A DNA stretch of 64,000 nucleotides from Nitrospirillum sp034653355 (GTDB lineage: Bacteria > Pseudomonadota > Alphaproteobacteria > Azospirillales > Azospirillaceae). The position numbers were made by a program, and so were the translations under genes. The stretch covers positions 1,612,001 to 1,676,000 of the forward strand of contig NZ_JAYEER010000003.1 of the NCBI RefSeq assembly GCF_034653355.1, in the 5' to 3' direction. Numbering within the stretch: the first letter of the stretch is position 1; each line of letters opens with the position of its first letter. Of this stretch, positions 50,113 to 59,019 are shown in pieces. Below the pieces are notes generated by a model that did not search any database, was not told the DNA's origin, and saw only the letters and a program-made list of their open reading frames with translations.

Positions 50113-52358
50113 ATGGAAACGCACCCCATGACGGTACGCACCTTGCTGCTGAGCACGGCCCTGTCGCTCTCCCTCGCCACCTCGTTCGCCACCGGTGCCC
50201 TCGCGGCCGAGGCGGTCCGCCCCTGGATGGACACCAAGCTGTCGCCCGACCAGCGCGCCGACCTGCTGAACAAGGAGCTGACGGTGGATGAGCGTATCGG
50301 CTTGGTCCACGGGCCCATGGCCATGCCCTTCCTGGGCGCCAAGCTGCCGGAAGGTGCCATCGGGTCCGCCGGCTATATCCCCGGCGTGCCGCGCCTGGGC
50401 ATCCCGGCCCTGCAGGAGAGCGACGCCAGCCTGGGCGTGGCCAACCCCATGAACGTGCGGCCGGGCGACCCGTCCACGGCCCTGCCGTCCGGCCTGTCGC
50501 TCGCGTCCACCTGGAATCCTGAAACCGCTTACAAGGGCGGCGCCATGATCGGGAAGGAGGCGCACGCCAAGGGCCTGAACGTCCTGCTGGCCGGCGGCGT
50601 CAACCTGGCGCGCGACCCGCGCAACGGCCGCAACTTCGAATATCTGGGTGAGGATCCGTTGCTGGCCGGCACACTGGGTGGCGAATCCATCCGCGGCATC
50701 CAGGACCAGAACGTCGTTTCCACCATCAAGCACTTCGCGGTGAACGACCAGGAAACCCAGCGCATGACCATCGATGTGAAGATCGCGGAGGCGGCGGCGC
50801 GCGAAAGCGACCTGCTGGCCTTCCAGATCGCCATCGAGAAGGGCAAGCCTGGCTCCGTCATGTGCGCCTACAACAAGGTCAACGGCGCCTATGCCTGCGA
50901 CAACCCTTTCCTGCTGAACAAGGTGCTGAAGACCGACTGGGCCTTTCCCGGCTGGGTCATGTCCGACTGGGGCGCCGTGCACGGCGTGCAGGCGGCTGTG
51001 AACGGCCTGGACCAGGAATTGGGGGAGCAGATCGACGCGCTGCTGGCGCCAGGGGGGCTGGCAAGGTTTGGTTCAATGAGCCGCTGAAGGCCGCCGTCCA
51101 GGACAAGACCGTGCCGGTCGAGCGCCTGTCCGACATGACGCGGCGCATCCTGCGGTCCATGTTCGCGGCCGGCCTCTTCGACAACCCGGCGGTCAAGGCG
51201 CCCATCGACTTCGATGCCCACGCCCAGGTGACCAAGGCGGCGGGAACCGAGGGCATCGTCCTGCTGAAGAACAAGGGCGATGTGCTGCCCCTGGCCACGA
51301 AAGGCAAGACCATCACCGTCATCGGCGGCTTCGCCAACGCCGGCGTGCTGTCGGGTGGCGGCTCCTCGCAGGTGGTGTCGGACGGGGGCCCAGGCGCCAG
51401 CATCCCCCTGGGCGGCGACGGCATGATGGGTCCCTTCCGCACCGTGGTCTATCACGCGTCCTCGCCCCTGAAGGCCATCCGCGCCAAGGCGGGGGAGAAA
51501 CAGGTGCGCTTCAACGACGGCTCCTACCCGGCGGAGGCCGCTGCCGTGGCCAAGACCACCGACGTGGCCATCGTTTTCGCCACCCAGTGGATGAGCGAGG
51601 GCGCCGACGCGCCGGACCTCAGCCTGCCCAACGGCCAGGACGCCCTGATCGCCGCCGTGGCCGCCGCCAACCCCAACACCATCGTGGTGCTGGAGACGGG
51701 CGGGCCGGTGCACATGCCCTGGCTGGACAAGGTGGCCGGCGTGGTGGAAGCCTGGTATCCCGGCAGCCGGGGGGGCGAGGCCATCGCCGACATCCTGTTC
51801 GGCGACGCCAACCCCTCCGGCCGCCTGCCCATCACCTTCCCGGCCGATGACGGCCAGCTGCTGTACAAGGACATTCCCGGCGCCGACAAGCCGGAGTTCA
51901 GTCCGGCGGAGATCACCTATACGGAGGGCGCCGACGTCGGTTATCGCCACTACGCCAAGACGGGGGCCAAGCCCCTGTTCCCCTTCGGCTATGGCCTGGG
52001 CTACAGCCGCTTCAGCTACGGTGACGTGAAGGTCACGGGCGGCGACACCCTGACCGTCAGCTTCGAGGTGACCAACACCGGCAAGCGCCCCGGCCAGGAC
52101 GTGCCGCAGGTCTATCTGACGAATGCCGCCGGCACCAAGACCCAGCGCCTGATCGGCTGGTCCAAGGTGGCCCTGGCCCCCGGCGAGAAGAAGCGTGTGA
52201 CCGTCACCGCCGACACCCGCCTGCTGGGCAATTTCGACGAGGCCGCCCACGCCTGGCAGGTCAAGGCCGGTGAGTACCAGGTGGCCGTGGGCGCGTCGGC
52301 CACCGACCTGGATCTCAAGGGCGGGGCGGCCGTCAAGGCCTCCACCCGCCAGCCATAA
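50113..52358 (+). pseudogene. secreted family 3 beta-glucosidase, split by a one-base frameshift
   Basis: The first frame gives a signal peptide and the catalytic barrel with KHFAVNDQETQR and nucleophile D285 in WVMSDWGAVHG. It then fails after the G6 run 51052-51057 (stop at 51087). The second frame continues at KVWFNEPLKAAVQ and gives the alpha/beta sandwich (GIVLLKNKGDVLPL) and a FnIII-like end (VTNTGKRPGQDVPQVYLTNA). Adding one G yields 748 residues, normal for bglX-type GH3. Catalysis needs both parts, so as written the gene is inactive. Start ATG 50113 or 50128; both precede the same signal peptide. Sequencing undercall is the first explanation. Confidence 0.88.
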
Positions 52359-52373
52359 GCCTTTTTGGAACTT

Positions 52374-52420
52374 GGATCGTCGCCGGCTTCCGTTGAGCCT
52401 GGAGCCGGCGGCGATGATCC
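52374..52420 (+). other. strong intercistronic hairpin between GH3 and carboxylesterase genes
   Basis: ATCGTCGCCGGCT (52376-52388) faces AGCCGGCGGCGAT (52403-52415), 12 of 13 pairs plus a G-T pair, with GGATC/GATCC outside. No T run, so more likely an mRNA-processing or stability element than a terminator. It ends 20 bases before the esterase start. Confidence 0.55.
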
Positions 52421-52439
52421 TGAGAACAGGGGAAATGCG

Positions 52440-54041
52440 ATGTCCAAGATGATGAAACGGGTGGCGGTCGCGGCCTTGCTGCTGACCGCCGCGGTGCCGG
52501 CTTTCGCGGCGGAGACCGCGGCGCCGGTGGTGCAGGTGGAACAGGGCCGGGTCTCCGGCGTGGTCACTGGCGATGTGGCGGCGTTCAAGGGCATCCCCTT
52601 TGCCGCCCCGCCGGTGGGCTCCTTGCGTTGGCGCCCGCCGCAGCCGGCTGCCGCCTGGGCCGGCGTACGCTCCGGCGCCGAGTATGGCGCCGACTGCATG
52701 CAAAAACCGCTGCCGGGCGATGCGGCGCCCCTGGGCGTGGCCCCGGCGGAGGATTGCCTGTACCTGAACGTCTGGGCGCCCGCCGACACCGTCAAGCCGG
52801 GCGCCAAGCGGCCGGTGATGGTTTGGATCTACGGGGGCGGCTTCGTGAACGGCGGCAGCTCCCCCGCCGTCTATGACGGTTCCAACTTCGCCCGCGACGG
52901 CGTGGTGCTGGTCAGCTTCAATTACCGCGTCGGCCGCTTCGGCTTCTTCGCCCATCCGGCCTTGTCGGCCGAGGCGGGGCAGGGCCCCACCGGCAATTTC
53001 GGCTACCTGGACCAACTGGCGGCGCTGCAGTGGGTGAAGCGCAACATCGCGGCCTTCGGCGGCGATCCCGACAACGTCACGGTGTTCGGCGAGTCCGCTG
53101 GCGGCATTTCGGTGCACATGCTGCTGACCTCGCCCTTGGCCAAGGGCTTGTTCAACCGGGGTATCATCCAGTCCGGCGCCGGGCGCGACCGCATCCTGCC
53201 CACCCCGCCCCTGCGGGCGGAGGGCGACGCCCCGTCGGGGGAGAAGGCCGGCGTGGCCTATGCCGCCCAGCATGGGATCAGCGACACCGGCGCCGCCGGC
53301 TTGGCCGCGTTGCGCGCCCTGCCGGCCGACACGGTGGTGGACGGGCTGAACATGGCCACGATGAACACGCCGACCTATTCCGGACCCATGGTGGACGGTG
53401 CCGTGGTGCGCCGGTCTTCCGCCGTGGCGGCCTATGCCGCGGGCGAGGGGGCGGACGTGCCGGTGATGGTGGGCGCCACCGGGGCCGACGGCTTCTTCTT
53501 CGGTGGTTCGCTGGACGATGTGCTGGCGCCCTTCGGCGCCGACAAGGACAAGGCGCTGGCCCTGTTCGATCCCGACGGGTCACGCGATGTGAAGCTGATC
53601 GGCCACCGTGTGGCGGGCGCCTTCATGTTCATCGAGCCGGCGCGCGAGACCGCCCGCCTGCTGTCGGCCCACAAATCGCCCGTCTACCTGTTCCGCTATT
53701 CCTATGTGGCGGAGAGCATGCGCAAGGAATGGTGGGGCACGCCGCACGCGACCGAAATCCCCTTCGTCTTCGACACGGTGAAGGCCCGCTACGGCGACGC
53801 GTTGACAGTGGCCGACGCGGCGGCGGCCAAGGCGGCGCACGCCTACTGGGTGGCCTTCGCCAAGACGGGCAAGCCGGAGCCCCAGGGATTGCCGGCCTGG
53901 ACGCCCTTCAAGGCTGGGCAGGATGAGCGCCTGATGGACTTCGGCACCAAGGGGCCGGTGCTGGAGGTCGACCCGATGAAGGACCGGCTGGACCTGGCGC
54001 AGAAGGTGGCGGAGCAGCGGACCAAGGCGGCGTCGAACTAA
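52440..54041 (+). CDS. secreted type-B carboxylesterase
   Basis: 533 residues. Signal peptide about 1-25 (AAVPAFA). The fold marks are FKGIPFAAPPVGSLRWRPPQ, EDCLYLNVWAP, WIYGGGFVNGGSS (oxyanion hole), nucleophile S219 in VFGESAGGISVHML, and H436 in GTPHATEIPFVF. The acidic member lies in GATGADGFFFG as Asp where many relatives have Glu. The family splits esters of plant phenolics, acetylated sugars or p-nitrobenzyl substrates. In a glycosidase operon it probably removes acyl groups before deglycosylation. ATG 52440 follows AGGGGAAAT. Confidence 0.94.
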   Translation: MSKMMKRVAVAALLLTAAVPAFAAETAAPVVQVEQGRVSGVVTGDVAAFKGIPFAAPPVGSLRWRPPQPAAAWAGVRSGAEYGADCMQKPLPGDAAPLGVAPAEDCLYLNVWAPADTVKPGAKRPVMVWIYGGGFVNGGSSPAVYDGSNFARDGVVLVSFNYRVGRFGFFAHPALSAEAGQGPTGNFGYLDQLAALQWVKRNIAAFGGDPDNVTVFGESAGGISVHMLLTSPLAKGLFNRGIIQSGAGRDRILPTPPLRAEGDAPSGEKAGVAYAAQHGISDTGAAGLAALRALPADTVVDGLNMATMNTPTYSGPMVDGAVVRRSSAVAAYAAGEGADVPVMVGATGADGFFFGGSLDDVLAPFGADKDKALALFDPDGSRDVKLIGHRVAGAFMFIEPARETARLLSAHKSPVYLFRYSYVAESMRKEWWGTPHATEIPFVFDTVKARYGDALTVADAAAAKAAHAYWVAFAKTGKPEPQGLPAWTPFKAGQDERLMDFGTKGPVLEVDPMKDRLDLAQKVAEQRTKAASN

Positions 54042-54048
54042 ATATGCT

Positions 54049-54077
54049 GCGTTGCGGAAAATTTCATTTCGCAACGC
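54049..54077 (+). other. hairpin after the carboxylesterase
   Basis: GCGTTGCG (54049-54056) and CGCAACGC (54070-54077) pair fully around an AT-rich loop. It starts 8 bases after the stop. AATAAAATACG follows, no T run. Confidence 0.5.
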
Positions 54078-54112
54078 AATAAAATACGAATGTGTCGTAA
54101 TAGCCATTGAAC

Positions 54113-54147
54113 CCGGGCCCGACGGATGTCAAACCCCTCGGGCCCGG
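54113..54147 (+). other. 10-pair hairpin just before the sugar transporter
   Basis: CCGGGCCCGA (54113-54122) and TCGGGCCCGG (54138-54147) pair fully; each arm also contains the palindrome GGGCCC. It ends 29 bases before the transporter ATG, so it could control its translation or mark a processing site. Confidence 0.5.
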
Positions 54148-54176
54148 ACTTATCATACCGACTGGACGAACGATCG

Positions 54177-55499
54177 ATGTCGACCGCATCCGCCCACAAT
54201 AAATCCATGACGTCGCTGGCCCCGATCGTCGTCATGCTGTTCTTCGCCTGGGGCTTCGCCACGTCCATCGTGGATGCCGTGATCCCCAAGCTGAAGGAAC
54301 AGTTCTCGCTGAACTACACCGAGGCGATGCTGGTGCAGTTCGCCTTCTTCCTGGCCTACTTCGTCGTGTCGGTTCCGGCGGGCGCCCTGCTGGCGCGCCT
54401 GGGCTATCTGCGCGGCATCGTCGCCGGCTTGGTCATCATGACCCTGGGCTGCCTGCTGTTCGTGCCGGCCTCCAGCATGGGGCTGTTCGCCGCCTTCCTG
54501 CTGGCATTGTTCGTCATGGCCGGCGGCATCACCGTGCTGCAGGTGGCGGCCAATCCGCTGATGTCGCTGCTGGGCCGGCCGGAGACAGCGTCCAGCCGCC
54601 TGAACCTGGCGCAGGCCTTCAACTCCCTTGGCACGACGCTGGGGCCCATCCTGGGCTCGGTCTTCATCCTGTCCAAAGCGGCGGATGGGGATGCCAGCGC
54701 GCGGGGCGTGCATGTGCCCTTCCTCATGATCGCGGCCCTGCTGGTGGTCCTGTCCGTGCTGTTCTGGTTCCTGCGGGGCCGTGAGGGGGCCTCCACCGAC
54801 CAGCAGTCAGGCAGCGGCCTCAGCCTGAAGGTGCTGCGCCACAGCCAACTGGCCTTGGGCGTGGTCTCCATCTTCGTCTACGTCGGGGCGGAGGTGTCCA
54901 TCGGCAGCGCCATGGTCAACTACCTGATCCTGGACCGCACGCGGGACGTGGCGTCGGAGCTGGGCACCTGGTTCGCCGGCCTGGTCCACCTGCATGACGT
55001 GCTGAACACGCCGGAGTCCAAGGCCGCCGTGCTGGTCAGCCTGTACTGGGGCGGCGCCATGTTTGGCCGCTTCATCGGCTCTGTCGTTTTGCGCTTCGCC
55101 CGGCCCGGCATCGTGCTGATGGCGTGCTCGCTGGCCGCCGCCCTGCTGGTCAGCCTGTCCATGGCCAGCAGCGGCACGCTGGCCATGGCCACCATCCTGT
55201 CGGTGGGGCTGTGCAACTCCATCATGTTCCCCACCATCTTCACCATCGCTATCGATGGGCTGGAGGAAGAGACGCCGCAGGGTGCCGGCATGCTGTGCTT
55301 GGCCATCTTCGGCGGCGCCGTGGTGCCCATGATCACGGGCAAGGTCGCAGACCTGACCAGCCTGGTCCTGGCCTTCATCGTTCCCGTTGCCTGTTATCTG
55401 ATGATCGCCGGCTATGGCCTGCTGACCGGCCTGCACTTGCTGTCGGGCAAGGCCGCGGCCAAGGGCGGCGGTTCGCCGCGTGCGGTGTCCATGCACTGA
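54177..55499 (+). CDS. FHS-family sugar:H+ symporter (FucP/GluP type)
   Basis: 440 residues with 12 membrane helices. Family motifs: FFAWGFATSIVDAVIPKLKE (helix 1), AMLVQFAFFLAYFVVSVPAG (helix 2), GGITVLQVAANPLMSLLGRP and SRLNLAQAFNSLGTTLGPIL, which are diagnostic of the fucose-galactose-glucose:H+ symporters. It imports the monosaccharide freed in the periplasm. The short N-terminus from ATG 54177 is preferred; the longer frame from 54126 would begin inside the preceding hairpin. Last gene of the glycoside locus, followed by a hairpin terminator. Confidence 0.95.
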   Translation: MSTASAHNKSMTSLAPIVVMLFFAWGFATSIVDAVIPKLKEQFSLNYTEAMLVQFAFFLAYFVVSVPAGALLARLGYLRGIVAGLVIMTLGCLLFVPASSMGLFAAFLLALFVMAGGITVLQVAANPLMSLLGRPETASSRLNLAQAFNSLGTTLGPILGSVFILSKAADGDASARGVHVPFLMIAALLVVLSVLFWFLRGREGASTDQQSGSGLSLKVLRHSQLALGVVSIFVYVGAEVSIGSAMVNYLILDRTRDVASELGTWFAGLVHLHDVLNTPESKAAVLVSLYWGGAMFGRFIGSVVLRFARPGIVLMACSLAAALLVSLSMASSGTLAMATILSVGLCNSIMFPTIFTIAIDGLEEETPQGAGMLCLAIFGGAVVPMITGKVADLTSLVLAFIVPVACYLMIAGYGLLTGLHLLSGKAAAKGGGSPRAVSMH

Positions 55500-55526
55500 C
55501 GCGTGTGGGCTTTTTGACGTGACGAT

Positions 55527-55555
55527 CGGCGGCGTAGGGCACCCCTGCGCCGCCG
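55527..55555. terminator. bidirectional hairpin between convergent transporter genes
   Basis: CGGCGGCG (55527-55534) and CGCCGCCG (55548-55555), with AGGG/CCCT inside. No clear T run. It sits in the 64-base gap between the convergent symporter and AEC genes. Confidence 0.6.
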
Positions 55556-55563
55556 AAGTCGTT

Positions 55564-56490
55564 TCAAGCGGTCAAGAGCGCCAGAAGTACCGGCAGGGTG
55601 ACGGCCGCCGCCAGGGTCTGGACGGTGATGATGCCGGCCATCAGCGGCGCGTCGCCGCCCATCTGGCGGGCCAGGACATAGGCGCTGACGGAGGTGGGCA
55701 GCGCGTTGTACAGCACCACGGCGACGAAGGCGTTGCCCTCCAGGCCCAGCGCCTTGGCCAGCAGCGCCGTGATCAGGGGCAGGACGGCCAGGCGGGCCAC
55801 GCTGCTGATGGCAACCGCCACCTTGGCGCCGCGGATGGCGGAAAAGCCCAGGCCGGCGCCCACGGCCAGCAGGCCCAGCGGCAGGCTGGCCTGGCCCAGC
55901 ACGGCCATGACGGGCGACACCACAGGGATTTGGCGGACGCCGGCGAGGTTCAGGGCGGCGCCGACGATGACGGAACAGACCAGTGGGTTGCTCAGGATCT
56001 GCCACAAGGTGCGTAGGGGATGGCGTGTCATGCCGGCCGGCATGTCGCCGTGGCGCTGCATCACCAGGATGCTGAGGATGTTCACCGTGGGCATGCAGAA
56101 CAGCACGCCGATGGCCATCAGGGCCGTGCCATGCGGGCCCAGCAGCGCGGCGCCCAAGGCCATGGCGACGTAGGTGTTGACCCGCACCGCCCCCTGGAAG
56201 ACCGAGGTGTAGGCCGGGTCGCTGCCCGACAGGCGACGGCAGGTCAACTGCAGCCCCAGGCTCAGCAGCAGGATGCCGCCCACCAGGGTGCCGCCCATGG
56301 CCCAGATGTCCATGCCCGACAGGTCGGTCTTGGCCGTGCCGTCGATCAGCAAGGCGGGGAACAGCAGGTAATAGATCAGCCGTTCCGCCGCCCCCCAGAA
56401 AGCGGCGTCGATCAGCTTGAAATGCCGCACCCCGAAGCCGATCGCGATCAGGAGGAAGGTGGGCGCCAGCGCCGTCAGGACCTGCAGCAT
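55564..56490 (-). CDS. AEC-family transporter (auxin efflux carrier superfamily)
   Basis: 308 residues, ten predicted membrane helices in two halves of five with a cytoplasmic loop near residues 155-165. Segments: LTALAPTFLLIAIGFGVRHF, LLSLGLQLTCRRLSGSD, YVAMALGAALLGPHGTALMA (with the GP helix break), and ALPTSVSAYVLARQMGGD near the end. Bacterial members move malate, malonate or other small anions. Substrate unknown. It may be co-transcribed from the promoter left of ruvX: 6 bases separate the stop of ruvX from its start. Confidence 0.92.
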   Translation of the reverse strand: MLQVLTALAPTFLLIAIGFGVRHFKLIDAAFWGAAERLIYYLLFPALLIDGTAKTDLSGMDIWAMGGTLVGGILLLSLGLQLTCRRLSGSDPAYTSVFQGAVRVNTYVAMALGAALLGPHGTALMAIGVLFCMPTVNILSILVMQRHGDMPAGMTRHPLRTLWQILSNPLVCSVIVGAALNLAGVRQIPVVSPVMAVLGQASLPLGLLAVGAGLGFSAIRGAKVAVAISSVARLAVLPLITALLAKALGLEGNAFVAVVLYNALPTSVSAYVLARQMGGDAPLMAGIITVQTLAAAVTLPVLLALLTA

Positions 56491-56496
56491 GCCTGG

Positions 56497-57075
56497 TCAG
56501 TCATCCCGGTCGCCGTCTTCTTCATCGTGTCTTCCATCCAGACCCGCCGCGTCACCCTCCGTTTCGTCGCGGGCGGCCAGGGCGGCGCGCGCGGCCTCGG
56601 CCGCCATGAAGTCCAGGGCGCCCTGAAGGATGTAGGCCGCGGCCATGCGGTCGACCACCTCGTCCCGGCGTTTGCGGGTCATGTCCCACTCGATCATCAT
56701 GCGGCTGACGGCCGATGTGGACAGGCGTTCGTCCCAGAAGGCGATCTCGGGCACTTGGCCGCCCAGCAGGTGGGGCTGTTCGATCAGGTTCTGGGCGAAG
56801 CTGCGGGCGGATTGGGCGGCCGGGCCGTCGCTGCCGTCCATGTTGCGGGGCAGGCCGATGACGAAGCCGGCGACGTTGCGGCCGCGCAGCTCCTTGGCCA
56901 GGTCCTGCACGTCGGTCGTGAACTTGCGCCGCATGATGGTGCCGACCGGCGAGGCCACGGTCAGGCCGGGATCGGAGATCGCCATGCCTATGGTCTTGGA
57001 CCCCAAATCCAGGCCCATCAGCCGCCCGCCAGGGGGCAGCTGGGCCTTGAGGTCCCTGATGTTGCGGATCGCCAT
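56497..57075 (-). CDS. ruvX: RuvX/YqgF-family putative pre-16S rRNA nuclease
   Basis: 192 residues with an RNase H-like fold: MGLDLGSKTIGMAISDPGLT (about residues 22-41, catalytic Asp in GLDLG), VIGLPRNMDGSDGP, and FWDERLSTSAVSRMM with DRMAAAYILQGALD. The family is essential in several bacteria for 16S 5'-end maturation. An acidic tail of about 25 residues (ETEGDAAGLDGRHDEEDGD) is extra. Start ATG 57075; upstream in-frame ATG 57135 is less likely. Divergent from gatC across 101 bases. Confidence 0.95.
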   Translation of the reverse strand: MAIRNIRDLKAQLPPGGRLMGLDLGSKTIGMAISDPGLTVASPVGTIMRRKFTTDVQDLAKELRGRNVAGFVIGLPRNMDGSDGPAAQSARSFAQNLIEQPHLLGGQVPEIAFWDERLSTSAVSRMMIEWDMTRKRRDEVVDRMAAAYILQGALDFMAAEAARAALAARDETEGDAAGLDGRHDEEDGDRDD

Positions 57076-57176
57076 ACCGGGTGTTACCTTCCGCGCCGCC
57101 CGGGGGCCGGCGGCATACGACACGCCGCCTGTCATCGCCCTCGTGGCTCCTTATTCCGAAGGAGAGACTTAGCACC

Positions 57177-57464
57177 ATGTCCCTCGACAAGGCCACCGTG
57201 GCGAAGATCGCGCATCTCGCCCGCATCAAGGTCCCGGACTCCGATCTGGAGCAGCTGGCCGGCGAACTCAACACCATCATGCATTGGGTGGAGATGTTGG
57301 GCGAGGTGGACACCCAAAACGTGGAACCGATGACCAGCGTGGTCGCCGCCAACCTGCGCCGGCGCCCCGACGCTGTGACCGACGGCGGTTATCCGGAAAA
57401 GGTGGTCGCCAACGCCACCGATGCCACCGAGAATTTCTTTTCCGTGCCCAAGGTTGTCGAGTGA
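57177..57464 (+). CDS. gatC: Asp-tRNA(Asn)/Glu-tRNA(Gln) amidotransferase subunit C
   Basis: 95-residue GatC, the wrapping subunit that stabilises GatA on GatB. Family marks: SLDKATVAKIAHLARIKVPD, LAGELNTIMHWVEMLGEVDT, and the C-terminal DAVTDGGYPEKVVANATDAT then FFSVPKVVE. GAAGGAGAGA precedes ATG 57177. It overlaps gatA by one base (TGATG), so the two are translationally coupled. GatCAB makes Gln-tRNA and Asn-tRNA in alphaproteobacteria lacking the direct synthetases. Confidence 0.98.
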   Translation: MSLDKATVAKIAHLARIKVPDSDLEQLAGELNTIMHWVEMLGEVDTQNVEPMTSVVAANLRRRPDAVTDGGYPEKVVANATDATENFFSVPKVVE

Positions 57465-58948
57465 TGACGAAGCTGACCCACCTGACCATGGCCGACGCCT
57501 TGGCCGGCCTGGCCGCCAAGGAGTTCACCGCCGTCGAGCTGACCCAGGCGCACCTGGACGCCATGGCGGCGACCAAGGAACTGAACGCCTACATCATCGA
57601 GACGCCGGACGTGGCGCTGAAGCAGGCGACCGACGCCGACGCCCGCTACGCCAAGGGCGAGCAGCGGGCCCTGGACGGCCTGCCCCTGGGCATCAAGGAC
57701 CTGTTCTGCACCGAGGGCGTGCAGACCACGGCCGCCAGCCACATCCTGGATGGCTTCGTCCCGCCGTATGAGAGCACGGTCACCACCCAGCTGTTCCGCG
57801 ACGGCGCGGTCATGCTGGGCAAGCTGAACCTGGACGAATTCGCCATGGGTTCCGCCAACATCACCAGCCACTACGGCCCGGTGATCAGCCCGTGGTCGCC
57901 CAAGGACGCGGCAGGCAATTTCACCCGCAAGCTGGTGCCCGGCGGTTCGTCGGGCGGTTCGGCCGCCGCCGTGGCCGCCCGCCTGGCGCTGGGCGCCACC
58001 GGCACCGACACCGGTGGCTCCATCCGCCAGCCGGCCAGCTTTGTCGGCATCGTCGGCATCAAGCCGACCTATGGCCGCTGCTCGCGCTGGGGCATCGTCG
58101 CCTTCGCCTCGTCCCTGGACCAGGCCGGCCCCATGACCCGCACGGTGAAGGACGCGGCGCTCATGCTGCGCTCCATGGCCGGTTACGACCCCAAGGACAG
58201 CACCTCCATCGATGTGCCGGTGCCGGACTACGCCGCCGCCCTGACCGGCGACATCCGCGGCCTGCGCGTGGGCATTCCCAAGGAATACCGCGTCGATGGC
58301 ATGCCGGCGGAGATCGAGAAGCTGTGGCAGCAGGGCATCGAATGGCTGAAGGCCGCCGGCGCCACGCCGGTTGAGATCAGCCTGCCGCACACCAAGTACG
58401 CCCTGCCGGCCTACTACATCGTGGCCCCGGCCGAGGCCTCCTCCAACCTGGCCCGCTATGACGGCGTGCGCTTCGGCCTGCGCGTCGAGGGCAAGGACCT
58501 GAAGGAGATGTATGAGAACACCCGCGCCGAGGGCTTCGGCGCCGAGGTGAAGCGCCGCATCATGATCGGCACCTACGTGCTGTCGGCCGGCTACTACGAC
58601 GCCTATTACCTGAAGGCGCAGAAGGTGCGGGCCCGCATCGCCGAGGACTTCACCAAGGCGTACGAGCAGTGCGACGTCATCCTGACGCCCACCGCCCCGT
58701 CGGCCGCCTTCGGCATCGGCGAGAAGATGGACGACCCCATCGCCATGTACCTGAACGACGTCTTCACCGTTCCGGCCAACCTGGCGGGCCTGCCCGGCCT
58801 GTCGGTGCCGGCCGGCCTGAGCGGCGAGGGCCTGCCCCTGGGCCTGCAGGTGCTGGGCCGTCCGTTCGATGAGGCCACCGTGCTGAAGGTCGGCCACGTC
58901 ATCGAACAGGCCGCCGGCCCGCAGCCGCTGCCGCCGCTGGTGTCGTAG
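57464..58948 (+). CDS. gatA: Asp-tRNA(Asn)/Glu-tRNA(Gln) amidotransferase subunit A
   Basis: 494-residue amidase-signature protein that frees ammonia from glutamine for GatB. Catalytic Ser-cisSer-Lys: Lys in LGIKDLFCTEG (about residue 76), cis-Ser and Ser in PGGSSGGSAAAVAARL and GTDTGGSIRQPA (about 154 and 178). YYDAYYLKAQKVR and NLAGLPGLSVPAG are also family segments. Start ATG 57464, or GTG 57461 just before it. gatB, often next to gatCA, is absent: a terminator and an opposite-strand RNase gene follow. Confidence 0.98.
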   Translation: MTKLTHLTMADALAGLAAKEFTAVELTQAHLDAMAATKELNAYIIETPDVALKQATDADARYAKGEQRALDGLPLGIKDLFCTEGVQTTAASHILDGFVPPYESTVTTQLFRDGAVMLGKLNLDEFAMGSANITSHYGPVISPWSPKDAAGNFTRKLVPGGSSGGSAAAVAARLALGATGTDTGGSIRQPASFVGIVGIKPTYGRCSRWGIVAFASSLDQAGPMTRTVKDAALMLRSMAGYDPKDSTSIDVPVPDYAAALTGDIRGLRVGIPKEYRVDGMPAEIEKLWQQGIEWLKAAGATPVEISLPHTKYALPAYYIVAPAEASSNLARYDGVRFGLRVEGKDLKEMYENTRAEGFGAEVKRRIMIGTYVLSAGYYDAYYLKAQKVRARIAEDFTKAYEQCDVILTPTAPSAAFGIGEKMDDPIAMYLNDVFTVPANLAGLPGLSVPAGLSGEGLPLGLQVLGRPFDEATVLKVGHVIEQAAGPQPLPPLVS

Positions 58949-58986
58949 GGCGCGTGGCCGCAACGCTGTTTCGGTAGCGAAATGAG

Positions 58987-59018
58987 AAAGGCGGCGCCCG
59001 CGGGGACGCCGCCTTTTT
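58987..59018. terminator. terminator between gatA and the RNase T2 gene
   Basis: AAAGGCGGCG (58987-58996) and CGCCGCCTTT (59007-59016) pair fully; T run continues to 59018. The A tract on the left lets it serve the convergent RNase gene too. Confidence 0.93.
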
Positions 59019-59019
59019 C

